From Anaerolineales bacterium (GTDB taxonomy: Bacteria; Chloroflexota; Anaerolineae; Anaerolineales; E44-bin32): a DNA stretch of 6,495 nt. Of this stretch, positions 1-6,387 are shown piece by piece. Position 1 is the first letter of the stretch. Each line of letters begins with the position of its first letter. The notes below the pieces were generated by a model. It ran no database searches and was not told where the DNA came from. It saw nothing but the letters and a program-made list of their open reading frames with translations. The translations under genes were made by a program, and so were the position numbers. The stretch is from the NCBI GenBank assembly GCA_030642885.1, contig DAOWMX010000131.1, positions 1-6,495 on the forward strand, read 5' to 3'.

Positions 1-262
1 ACATCATGATGCTCCCAATGGCAAAACCAGCGAATCCCATAATACTCAGACGGAGCCAATCTTGGGTTTTTAGAACTCGCAGATTCCCTCGAGAAAAGAA
101 AAACAGGAACGGGATGAAGAGAAGAAAAGCACAGATATATCTTAGGCTGGCGATGTCAAATGGTGAGAGATCCTCAAGAAGGATTTTAATTAAAGGCGGA
201 GATACCGCCCAGATGAGAACTACGGCGAGCGCTTCCACATAAGGAAATGACCGCCTAAGCAC
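1..262 (-). CDS. EamA/DMT-family transporter, N-terminal part (runs off the left edge)
   Basis: This is an 87-codon partial reading frame that starts at a GTG (262-260) and stays open to the window edge. The product is strongly hydrophobic. Residues 10-20 (EALAVVLIWAV) form a first membrane segment, followed by a P-P-x-I-K turn and the stretch LSPFDIASLRY at about residues 34-44. A second segment covers about 46-58 and a third about 71-87. This layout, with the short 'SP.....LR' stretch after the first helix, is typical of the first EamA repeat of drug/metabolite-type transporters, which usually have ten helices and about 300 residues. Substrate cannot be inferred. The GTG lies inside the end of the threonine aldolase gene (8-nt overlap) with AAGGAG 10 nt upstream, so translational coupling is likely. 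The family call is inferred from pattern, and the remaining two-thirds of the gene are not visible. Confidence 0.75.
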   Translation of the reverse strand, partial: MLRRSFPYVEALAVVLIWAVSPPLIKILLEDLSPFDIASLRYICAFLLFIPFLFFFSRGNLRVLKTQDWLRLSIMGFAGFAIGSIMM

Positions 263-1298
263 GAATGAAAAACTCCTTAAAAGCATCCGTTACTTGAGCT
301 AACGCCTCATCGTCAATCCAATAATGCATAACCAGCCGTATCTGGCCAGACGGCGATGCGTTGATTCTTATCCCCTTATCGGTAAAACGATGCACTAAAT
401 CCTCACCCGAAATCGGGGCTTTATTATCGAGTTGCAGGAAAATCATATTTGACGCCGGTGTTCCAAAATCCAAGGATATTCCTGGGAGTTCAACGAGAGT
501 TTCGGCGAGCCGGCGGGCTTTGATGTGATCTTCTCTCAGCCGATCCACCATACTCTCAAGAGCCACGACCCCCGCTGCTGCGAGTACGCCTGCTTGCCGC
601 ATCCCCCCACCCAACATTTTCCGCGCTCGGTGAGCTTTTTGAATGAATGCTTTTTCTCCGCAGATGATCGATCCGGCCGGAGCGCATAAACCCTTCGAGA
701 GACAGAACGTCACCGAATCGGCGGATGCGACCAGCTCCGCAGGAGAAACGTCCAGGGCAATCGCGGCGTTAAAGATCCGCGCCCCATCGATGTGCATAGC
801 CAATCCATGTTCTTTTGCAATGCGCCCCACACCCTGTGTGTAATCGACGCTCAATGCCGACCCCCCACAGCGATTCTGGGTATTTTCAAGGCAGATGAGG
901 CTGGTTATTGGAAAGTGATCGTTATCCACACGAACGGCCGCTTCGATCTCGTCGTGTGGAACCGTTCCATCATTTCTGTTCTTGACAACGAAGGTATGGA
1001 TACCCCCCAGCGCTGATACGCCTCCCGCCTCATATAGATAAGTGTGCGAACGATCCCCAATGATAATTTCATCGCCGCGGGCGCAGTGAGCCAGAATGGC
1101 AGCCAGGTTCCCCATCGTGCCTGATGGCACGAAGAGTGCCGCTTCCTTGCCTAACATCTGCGCGGAAAGCTCCTGTAAATGGTTTACCGTCGGATCCTCG
1201 CCGTAAACGTCGTCCCCCAGCTCGGCTTTCGCCATTGCCTCCCGCATCTCAGGTGTTGGTTCTGTTACCGTATCAGACCGTAGATCGATCCATTCCAT
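255..1298 (-). CDS. ltaE: Low-specificity L-threonine aldolase (PLP-dependent)
   Basis: The enzyme cleaves L-threonine or L-allo-threonine to glycine and acetaldehyde in the cytoplasm, using pyridoxal phosphate (fold type I, beta-eliminating lyase family). From the chosen start it has 347 residues, the usual family length. Visible landmarks in this numbering are the N-terminal DLRSDTVTEPT (from residue 5), the phosphate-binding PSGTMGN (58-64), His85 in SHTYLYE that stacks on the cofactor, Asp171 and Arg174 in HIDGAR, the Schiff-base lysine K202 in CLSKGL, and Arg321 in GQIRLV near the C-terminus, expected to bind the substrate carboxylate. Three in-frame ATGs occur at 1307, 1304 and 1298. 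AAGGA at 1311-1307 overlaps the first but sits 8 nt before the third, and the third gives the usual family N-terminus (MEWIDLRSD), so 1298 is preferred. The gene overlaps the downstream EamA gene by 8 nt. No key residue is missing. The exact threo/allo preference cannot be read from sequence. Confidence 0.94.
   Translation of the reverse strand: MEWIDLRSDTVTEPTPEMREAMAKAELGDDVYGEDPTVNHLQELSAQMLGKEAALFVPSGTMGNLAAILAHCARGDEIIIGDRSHTYLYEAGGVSALGGIHTFVVKNRNDGTVPHDEIEAAVRVDNDHFPITSLICLENTQNRCGGSALSVDYTQGVGRIAKEHGLAMHIDGARIFNAAIALDVSPAELVASADSVTFCLSKGLCAPAGSIICGEKAFIQKAHRARKMLGGGMRQAGVLAAAGVVALESMVDRLREDHIKARRLAETLVELPGISLDFGTPASNMIFLQLDNKAPISGEDLVHRFTDKGIRINASPSGQIRLVMHYWIDDEALAQVTDAFKEFFIRA
273..278 (-). 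promoter_or_regulatory. Ribosome binding site of the EamA-type gene
   Basis: AAGGAG lies within the last codons of the aldolase gene, 10 nt before the GTG at 262-260. No in-frame ATG is found nearby, so this site decides the start and supports coupled translation. Confidence 0.6.
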
Positions 1299-1306
1299 CG
1301 ACATCA

Positions 1307-1311
1307 TCCTT
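1307..1311 (-). promoter_or_regulatory. Ribosome binding site that decides the aldolase start
   Basis: AAGGA ends on the first base of the upstream-most ATG (1307), so it cannot serve that codon. It lies 8 nt before the ATG at 1298-1296, which it supports as the real start. Confidence 0.6.
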
Positions 1312-1354
1312 TTCGGTTGCCCGTCAGCCCTGGCGCTCTATTCCAGTGAATTCG

Positions 1355-1381
1355 TCAAGCTTGATGAATCTCCAAGCTCGA
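1355..1381 (-). repeat. Stem-loop in the rluD-aldolase gap
   Basis: The 9-nt arms TCGAGCTTG and CAAGCTTGA can pair (one G-U pair) around a 9-nt loop. It starts 19 nt after the rluD stop and ends 56 nt before the chosen aldolase start. There is no run of T after either arm, so it is not a classical intrinsic terminator. It may be an mRNA processing or stabilising hairpin, or chance. The rest of this gap (1308-1399) shows no convincing promoter. Confidence 0.35.
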
Positions 1382-1399
1382 AGGAAGCGATGGATTCTA

Positions 1400-2320
1400 T
1401 TACTGTTGGCGTAAGATCTTAAGTATGGATTCGAAATCCTCTGGAAGCGGTGTTTTGAACGTCGTCGCCTGCTCTTTTCCAATAAGACGTATAGTTAATT
1501 GACCCGCGTGAAGCAGTTGCCGGTCAGCAGGCAACGTGGGTTTGGAACGACCATAAACCCGGTCCCCCACGATTGGACAATCAATAAACGACAGGTGCAC
1601 GCGGATCTGGTGGGTGCGACCAGTTTCAGGTCGAACTTCCAGGAATGAATGTTCAAGGAACCGTTCGTGAGTGTGATACGTTGTCACCGCCTCCCGCCCC
1701 CGGCTTTTTGACACGACCGCCATTTTCTGGCGGTGTTTGGCATCGCGACCAATTGGCGCATCTATCTTCCCCGATGGAGTCGGCGGTTTTGAATCGGTAA
1801 GCGCATAATAGACTTTCTTCACTTGTCGATCTTGAAATTGTCCCTGAAGACACTGGTGAGCTTCATCGTGTTTGGCAAAGAGGATGAGGCCGGAAGTGTC
1901 TTTATCAAGCCGATGAACCACACCGGGGCGCCCTTCATCGCCGATGCCGCGAATATCTGGCGCATGGGCCAGGACTGCTTGAACCAACGTTCCTGTCTCG
2001 TGGCCCACGGAAGGATGGACGACGATACCCGGCTCCTTGTTTATAACCAGGAGATCATCATCTTCATATACAACATCTATCGGGATCGCTTCAGGCTGTA
2101 AATCAGTGCGGGTTGGCTCAGGTAACGAGATTTGAAGATCCTCACCGCCAGTAAGACTGTAGCCTGTTTTCTTGACAACACTACGATCAACACTGACAGA
2201 ACCGCTGCGAATGAGCTTCTGCACTTGAGAGCGGGAGAGATCTGCCAGGTAAGTCACGATTACGACGTCAAGCCTGCCACCTGGCTCTGGTGCGAGGAAG
2301 CGAACAGTCTGTCCACCCAC
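1400..2320 (-). CDS. rluD: 23S rRNA pseudouridine synthase, RluA/RluD family
   Basis: The enzyme converts specific uridines to pseudouridine in structured RNA. For RluD these are the helix 69 positions of 23S rRNA, acting on pre-50S particles. The 306-residue product has an N-terminal S4 RNA-binding domain (about residues 14-62, with GRLDVVIVTYL and SRSQVQKLIRSG). The RluA-type catalytic domain follows, opening with VVYEDDDLLVINKEPG (84-99) and carrying the signature HRLDKDTSGL with catalytic Asp139. Later come GRTHQIRVHL and the RQLLHA segment, both typical of the family. The presence of S4 and the length favour RluD over RluA or RluC, but the target site cannot be proven from sequence. The start is a GTG only 5 nt after the lspA stop and has no strong Shine-Dalgarno. 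No ATG lies in frame between it and lspA, and it places the S4 domain normally, so coupling to lspA translation is likely. Confidence 0.93.
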   Translation of the reverse strand: MGGQTVRFLAPEPGGRLDVVIVTYLADLSRSQVQKLIRSGSVSVDRSVVKKTGYSLTGGEDLQISLPEPTRTDLQPEAIPIDVVYEDDDLLVINKEPGIVVHPSVGHETGTLVQAVLAHAPDIRGIGDEGRPGVVHRLDKDTSGLILFAKHDEAHQCLQGQFQDRQVKKVYYALTDSKPPTPSGKIDAPIGRDAKHRQKMAVVSKSRGREAVTTYHTHERFLEHSFLEVRPETGRTHQIRVHLSFIDCPIVGDRVYGRSKPTLPADRQLLHAGQLTIRLIGKEQATTFKTPLPEDFESILKILRQQ

Positions 2321-2325
2321 TGATT

Positions 2326-2868
2326 TTATTCCGACTGACCTTCGAGGTTCCGACTCATGTTCTCTTTGACGGGATCAGCCTCGTCTCGTTCCTTATTTCG
2401 CCGTTCGTCAACCCACATTGCCACCACAAGAAGCGCTGCGCCAATGGATATTGAGGCATCAGCTACATTGAAAACTGCAAAACCGCCCACAGAAACAAAG
2501 TCTGTTACCATACCTTGATACAAACGGCTAAGCAGGTTGCCCGTAGCCCCTCCCAACATGAGCCCCAATGCAATCCGTATTGCCACTTGCTCGCGAGGGA
2601 TCTGGGGGAAGTAATAAAGGATGGCACCAATTACAACAATCGCAATCACAGTGAAAATCGCACCGCCGGAGGGGAAAATACCAAAAGCCGCTCCTGTATT
2701 ATTCCAATGGACGATGCGCGCATAGGGTTGAAGCCAGTCAAATGGAACCCAGGATTCACCGACCGCCAAATTTGTTCTTACCAGGTATTTAGTCCACTGA
2801 TCCAATACGACGACAACACCGGCGACACCGATCAGGACCGCATAATCACGCAATAATGAACGTTTCAC
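2326..2868 (-). CDS. lspA: Lipoprotein signal peptidase (signal peptidase II)
   Basis: LspA is an integral membrane aspartyl protease that removes the signal peptide from diacylglyceryl-modified prolipoproteins at the lipobox Cys. The 180-residue product has four membrane segments (about 10-28, 66-88, 97-113 and 136-153) and a charged cytoplasmic tail (154-180). Family motifs are present: LDQWTK (22-27) with Asp23 and Lys27, NNTGAAFG (56-63), GGATGNLLSR (106-115), and the two catalytic aspartates Asp123 (VTDF) and Asp137 (FNVADASI). One oddity is that the usual GN-x-x-D-R motif reads GNLLSR, with Ser114 where Asp is normal. The start is a GTG at 2868-2866. An in-frame TAA lies three codons upstream, so no longer start exists. 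The strong Shine-Dalgarno AAGGAGGT is somewhat far away. The gene sits between ileS and rluD, a familiar bacterial arrangement, and its stop is 5 nt from the rluD start. I am very sure of the family. Confidence 0.95.
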   Translation of the reverse strand: MKRSLLRDYAVLIGVAGVVVVLDQWTKYLVRTNLAVGESWVPFDWLQPYARIVHWNNTGAAFGIFPSGGAIFTVIAIVVIGAILYYFPQIPREQVAIRIALGLMLGGATGNLLSRLYQGMVTDFVSVGGFAVFNVADASISIGAALLVVAMWVDERRNKERDEADPVKENMSRNLEGQSE

Positions 2869-2879
2869 TTCAGGTTAGT

Positions 2880-2887
2880 ACCTCCTT
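2880..2887 (-). promoter_or_regulatory. Shine-Dalgarno of lspA, with long spacing
   Basis: AAGGAGGT is a near-perfect anti-16S match, 11 nt before the GTG start, longer than usual. A tiny hairpin (AGGT-ACTA-ACCT, 2883-2872) could form over its 3' end and change the effective spacing. In-frame upstream TAA rules out an alternative start closer to the site. Confidence 0.65.
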
Positions 2888-2937
2888 CATCAGATAGCCT
2901 TGATTGTACCGTAACGCCCCTTCAATTGGGATTCATG

Positions 2938-2975
2938 AAGCGGGTTTCCCGGAGGGTATCCAGGAAAACCCGCTT
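2938..2975 (-). repeat. Strong stem-loop between ileS and lspA
   Basis: On the minus strand AAGCGGGTTT (2975-2966) pairs perfectly with AAACCCGCTT (2947-2938). Inside it, CCTGG pairs with CCGGG (one G-U), separated from the outer stem by a single bulged U, leaving a 7-nt loop. This gives about 15 base pairs, GC-rich. It begins 39 nt after the ileS stop and ends 69 nt before the lspA GTG. No U-run follows on the minus strand, so it is not a standard intrinsic terminator. Likely roles are 3'-end protection or processing of the ileS message, or a partial transcription block that lowers lspA-rluD expression. Confidence 0.6.
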
Positions 2976-3014
2976 GCTTTCCTGCGCATGATAGGAATAC
3001 TCTCTTGGTGATTC

Positions 3015-6000
3015 TTAACTTTCAACTTTCCGCAGGGCAACCTGCAATGATTCTCCATCGAAGTGATGCTCGGTCTTGATAACCCCCTGCGGGTCCGCAC
3101 TCGGCAGCATACTCTCAGCGATGACTTCCCCTTGAATATATTCGCGGTGCATATCGATGGCTTCAGCGAGCCTGTCGCTCGCCGCATATTGCACATCGAT
3201 GCCATCATCCACCTGAAGATCCGCCTGCCTGCGCAAGTCCTGCACGCGGCGTACGAACTCCCGCGCCAACCCTTCAAGGACCAATTCTTCTGTCAGTTCC
3301 GTAACCAACGCCGCAACATAGGGTCCTTCTGCAACAGCGGAAAAACCCTCTTGAGCTTCGATGCGAATCTCCACTTCGTCTGCCGTCAACTGGATAACTT
3401 GACCCTCGATTATCACCTCGACCGGTTCCCCGGCCAGCAAAGCAGAAGCGCTTTTATGTTGGTCTAGCTTTCCAACAGCGTCACGGATCGCAGGGAAGAG
3501 TGAGCCGTATTTCTGCCCTAACTGCTTTGGCAGCGCCTTGAGTTGGTACTCGACCGCTTCTGCAGCGGCATCGAGCAAGCGCACTTTTTTGACATTTAAT
3601 TCATCACGGATCAGTGCATCGTAACGATCGACAATCGCGCGCTCATCTGAATCTGCGACAGCGAAAGCCACTTCGGACAGGGGTTGCCGTAGTTTCCTGT
3701 TTGCCTTATTCCTCGCGGCATGTCCCATGGAGACGAGCATTTGGACGAATTTCATCTCCTTCAACAAATCCTCTTCCACATCCGCTGGATCCACCTCCGG
3801 CCAGGCGCGGTGGTGGATACTCTCGAGCGCTTCATCATCGATGCTCCGAACGAGGTTTTGGTAGATCGTTTCCACAACAAATGGCGTGAAGGGAGCTAGA
3901 ACGTGGGTCAGGGTCAGCAGCGCTCGATAGAGCGCCGTATATGCTGCATGTTTATCCGCATCCGAGGCCTTATTCACGCCGGTTTTCGCCCAGAAACGAC
4001 GCCTGCTCCGCCGGAGATACCAGTTGCTCAAGTCATCCAGGAAATTCCCGATCATTTTGGTAGCCCGGTCTGGCTCGAAAGCTTCAAGAGCATGTGTAAC
4101 CTGATCGATTGTCTGCAGCGAGCGTGAGAGAATCCAACGATCCATAACACTGAATTGGACATCACCGCTGTCAGTAGGAGTCCACCCATCGAGATTGGCA
4201 TAGGTGACGAAGAAAGCATACACATTCCATAGTGGTATCAGGAACTGCCGCCGGGCTTCAGTCGCGGTATCAAATCCAAAAAGTAGATCCTTCTCAGGTT
4301 TGTGGTTGCAGTAGACCCACCGCATTACGTCTACGCCCATAGCGTCGGCGGCTTGGTTAAACTCGATCATATTGCCCCAGGATTTGTGCATCGCTTGCCC
4401 ATCTTCGGCGAGCAGGGTCGCATATGTAAATACGTTTTTAAAGGGCGACTTCCGCTCGAGAATTGTGCTCAAAGCCAGCAGGCTATAGAACCAGTTTCGG
4501 AATTGTCCCGGGAACGATTCGCTGATGAGATCGGCCGGATACCAATTGGACCAATACTCCTTATCGGTGTTGTAGCGGAGCGTACTCATCGCTACAACTC
4601 CCGCATCCAACCAGGGATTGCCAACATCCGGGATGCGCTCGATAACCGCGCCACATGCACTACATTCAATCTTCACAGCATCAATATAGGGTCGGTGCGG
4701 CGTGTGCCCCTCGAAAACGTCCCAGCCCTCAACCGCTCTCTCTTCGAGTTCCTCACGACTTCCGATTACCTCAAAATGCTTACAGGATTCACACTCCCAG
4801 ATTGGCAGGGCCAGGCCGTAATACCGCTTCTTCGAGATCATCCAGTTGTGCATATTGCGCAGCCAATCGAGCTCACGCTCCAACCCGAAGGAGGGGTACC
4901 ATGCTGTGTCTTCCTTGACGACCTCCATAATCTGATAGCGCAGGTTGTCTGCCTTCTCCTCTTCTGTGACCTGCTCATAGGGCTTGTCTAGTTGATCGCC
5001 CATATTGATGAACCATTCATCCACAAGGTGGAATACAAGCTCTTCCCCACAACGCCAGCAGACCGGGTAGCGGTGGGTATAATCCTCGATCTTGTAGGTC
5101 AAGCCCTTTTCTGTCAGATTTTCAAAGATTGGTTGGGCGACCTTCTGGACGTTCATCTCCGAAAGCCAGTCAAAACCATCGAGGAATAGACCGTCGCCGT
5201 TTAGCGGCGCAATCACCGGCAAGCCATGTTCCTTGCTCAATTGAAAATCCTCAGCACCACAACCAGGGGCGATGTGGACGATTCCAGTTCCCTCGTCTTC
5301 GCCTACCTCATCCCAAAGAATCACACGGTGTGCTTCAGGGGCACCTTGTTCTTGTTGGATGGGCAATTCATCAAATGGGCCATCATACGTCCATCCTTCC
5401 ATTTCTTGGCCTTTAAGCTCCGCTTCAACTTCATATTCGCCCTTCAAAACATGCAGTGTCCCTCTGCTCAGATAGAAAACATCATCACCCTGCCGGACCT
5501 TGACATAATCCAGATCGGGGCCAACGGCGGCAGCGACGTTGCTCGTGAGCGTCCATGGCGTTGTCGTCCAAACAAGCAAGCTCTCACGCTCGCGATCACG
5601 GAGTGGAAACCGCAACGTGATACTCGGGTGGGCAATTTCCTTGTAACCCTCGGTCACAATCTCATGCTGGCTCAATCCCGTACCACAACGAACGCACCAC
5701 GGCATAACATCACGACCTTTGAAAATCCAGCCCCTGTCGTAGCAGGATTTGAGCGTAGCCCAAATGGTGTAATTGTTATCATCTGAAAAAGTGAAGTAGG
5801 ATCCACCTAATTCCGGCATACCCAAACGACCAACAATGGATTCAACGCTGCCCGTTACCGGTCCATGCGGTCCGTCCACTGTGATTTGCTCGGATGGATC
5901 CTCCGCCATCTTATCTCGCAGAGTGCGCAGCATGTCGGTGTCGTTCCAATCCATCCAGAAACCCAGGCGGATACTCTGCTCTGTCTGCACAGCAGAATAT

Positions 6001-6377
6001 TTCAGAACTTGTTGCTTGCACAAATTTACAAAACGATCGAGGCCGAAGTCTTCAATTTCACGCTTGCTGTTGAAACCCATCTCCCGCTCGACGTTAACCT
6101 CGACCCACAAACCCTGGCAGTCGAAACCATTTTGGTACCGCGCTTGAAACCCTTGCATGGCTTTAAAGCGGTGGAAGAGATCCTTGTATGTCCGCCCCCA
6201 CCCATGATGAACCCCCATGGGATTGTTGGCTGTGATCGGACCGTCAATGAAGGACCAACGCGGACTTTCTGACCTCAGCGCGACGAGGTTTTTGAAAGCC
6301 TGAATGTCATCCCAGAAGGCTAGAACTTCTTTTTCAAGCGCGATGAAATCAACTTGGTTGTCTACGGATCTAAACAT
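3015..6377 (-). CDS. ileS: Isoleucyl-tRNA synthetase, long form with GxHH active-site signature
   Basis: IleRS charges tRNA-Ile with isoleucine in the cytoplasm and hydrolyses mischarged valyl-tRNA. The product has 1120 residues, longer than most IleRS (about 900-1050). The Rossmann catalytic domain spans about 1-225 and 445-690, split by the CP1 editing domain (about 230-440), which holds WTTTPWTLTSN (270-280) and GTGIVHIAPGCGAED with the editing Asp377. Two zinc sites are complete: Cys228/231/440/443 and Cys529/532/572/575. The anticodon-binding helical domain covers about 743-900 (MDRWILSR, LSNWYLRRSRRRFW), followed by a C-terminal region (about 920-1120) with LAREFVRRVQDLRRQADL, as in type-2 IleRS. 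Oddities: the HxGH motif is replaced by GVHH (55-58), KMSKS by AMHKS (662-666), and an extra segment of about 45 residues (about 150-193) lies before CP1. The ATG follows the upstream alaX stop by 8 nt with a good Shine-Dalgarno. The reading frame is intact throughout. Confidence 0.97.
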   Translation of the reverse strand: MFRSVDNQVDFIALEKEVLAFWDDIQAFKNLVALRSESPRWSFIDGPITANNPMGVHHGWGRTYKDLFHRFKAMQGFQARYQNGFDCQGLWVEVNVEREMGFNSKREIEDFGLDRFVNLCKQQVLKYSAVQTEQSIRLGFWMDWNDTDMLRTLRDKMAEDPSEQITVDGPHGPVTGSVESIVGRLGMPELGGSYFTFSDDNNYTIWATLKSCYDRGWIFKGRDVMPWCVRCGTGLSQHEIVTEGYKEIAHPSITLRFPLRDRERESLLVWTTTPWTLTSNVAAAVGPDLDYVKVRQGDDVFYLSRGTLHVLKGEYEVEAELKGQEMEGWTYDGPFDELPIQQEQGAPEAHRVILWDEVGEDEGTGIVHIAPGCGAEDFQLSKEHGLPVIAPLNGDGLFLDGFDWLSEMNVQKVAQPIFENLTEKGLTYKIEDYTHRYPVCWRCGEELVFHLVDEWFINMGDQLDKPYEQVTEEEKADNLRYQIMEVVKEDTAWYPSFGLERELDWLRNMHNWMISKKRYYGLALPIWECESCKHFEVIGSREELEERAVEGWDVFEGHTPHRPYIDAVKIECSACGAVIERIPDVGNPWLDAGVVAMSTLRYNTDKEYWSNWYPADLISESFPGQFRNWFYSLLALSTILERKSPFKNVFTYATLLAEDGQAMHKSWGNMIEFNQAADAMGVDVMRWVYCNHKPEKDLLFGFDTATEARRQFLIPLWNVYAFFVTYANLDGWTPTDSGDVQFSVMDRWILSRSLQTIDQVTHALEAFEPDRATKMIGNFLDDLSNWYLRRSRRRFWAKTGVNKASDADKHAAYTALYRALLTLTHVLAPFTPFVVETIYQNLVRSIDDEALESIHHRAWPEVDPADVEEDLLKEMKFVQMLVSMGHAARNKANRKLRQPLSEVAFAVADSDERAIVDRYDALIRDELNVKKVRLLDAAAEAVEYQLKALPKQLGQKYGSLFPAIRDAVGKLDQHKSASALLAGEPVEVIIEGQVIQLTADEVEIRIEAQEGFSAVAEGPYVAALVTELTEELVLEGLAREFVRRVQDLRRQADLQVDDGIDVQYAASDRLAEAIDMHREYIQGEVIAESMLPSADPQGVIKTEHHFDGESLQVALRKVES

Positions 6378-6381
6378 CTAA

Positions 6382-6387
6382 CACCTC
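6382..6387 (-). promoter_or_regulatory. Shine-Dalgarno of ileS, overlapping the alaX stop
   Basis: GAGGTG, with its GAGG core 6 nt before the ileS ATG, shares two bases with the TGA stop of the upstream gene. This arrangement supports co-transcription and coupled translation. It leaves no room for a T-box or other leader directly in front of ileS. Confidence 0.65.

Noticed and set aside
6..242. A 78-codon plus-strand open frame at the left edge
   Set aside because: The minus strand of the same stretch encodes a hydrophobic EamA-like N-terminus with a ribosome binding site and overlap with the upstream gene, which explains the region better.
1308..1370. TTGACG on the minus strand (1362-1357) as a -35 box for the aldolase gene
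   Set aside because: The hexamer at 17-bp spacing is CGCCAG, which does not resemble a -10 box, and the TTGACG overlaps the 3' arm of the stem-loop.
2890..2937. Possible lspA promoter with a TACAAT box on the minus strand (2909-2904)
   Set aside because: The nearest TTGAAG lies only 11 bp upstream and no -35-like hexamer is found at 16-18 bp, so the pair does not make a credible sigma-70-type promoter.
2938..2975. Intrinsic terminator call for the ileS-lspA stem-loop
   Set aside because: The stem is strong but the minus-strand sequence after it (CATGAATCCC) has no U-run, so it is listed only as a stem-loop.
2933..3277. A 114-codon minus-strand frame overlapping the 3' end of ileS
   Set aside because: Its product (Arg-, Cys- and Met-rich, with no motif) is an out-of-frame reading of the ileS C-terminus; it also runs through the intergenic hairpin.
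4302..4991. A 229-codon open frame on the plus strand opposite ileS
   Set aside because: It is antisense to the catalytic and editing region of an intact, highly conserved ileS, shows no recognisable motif, and has a composition consistent with a shadow frame.
5226..5786. A 186-codon plus-strand open frame opposite ileS
   Set aside because: It lies entirely within the ileS coding region, shows no domain-like pattern, and its start has no convincing ribosome binding site; explained as a shadow.
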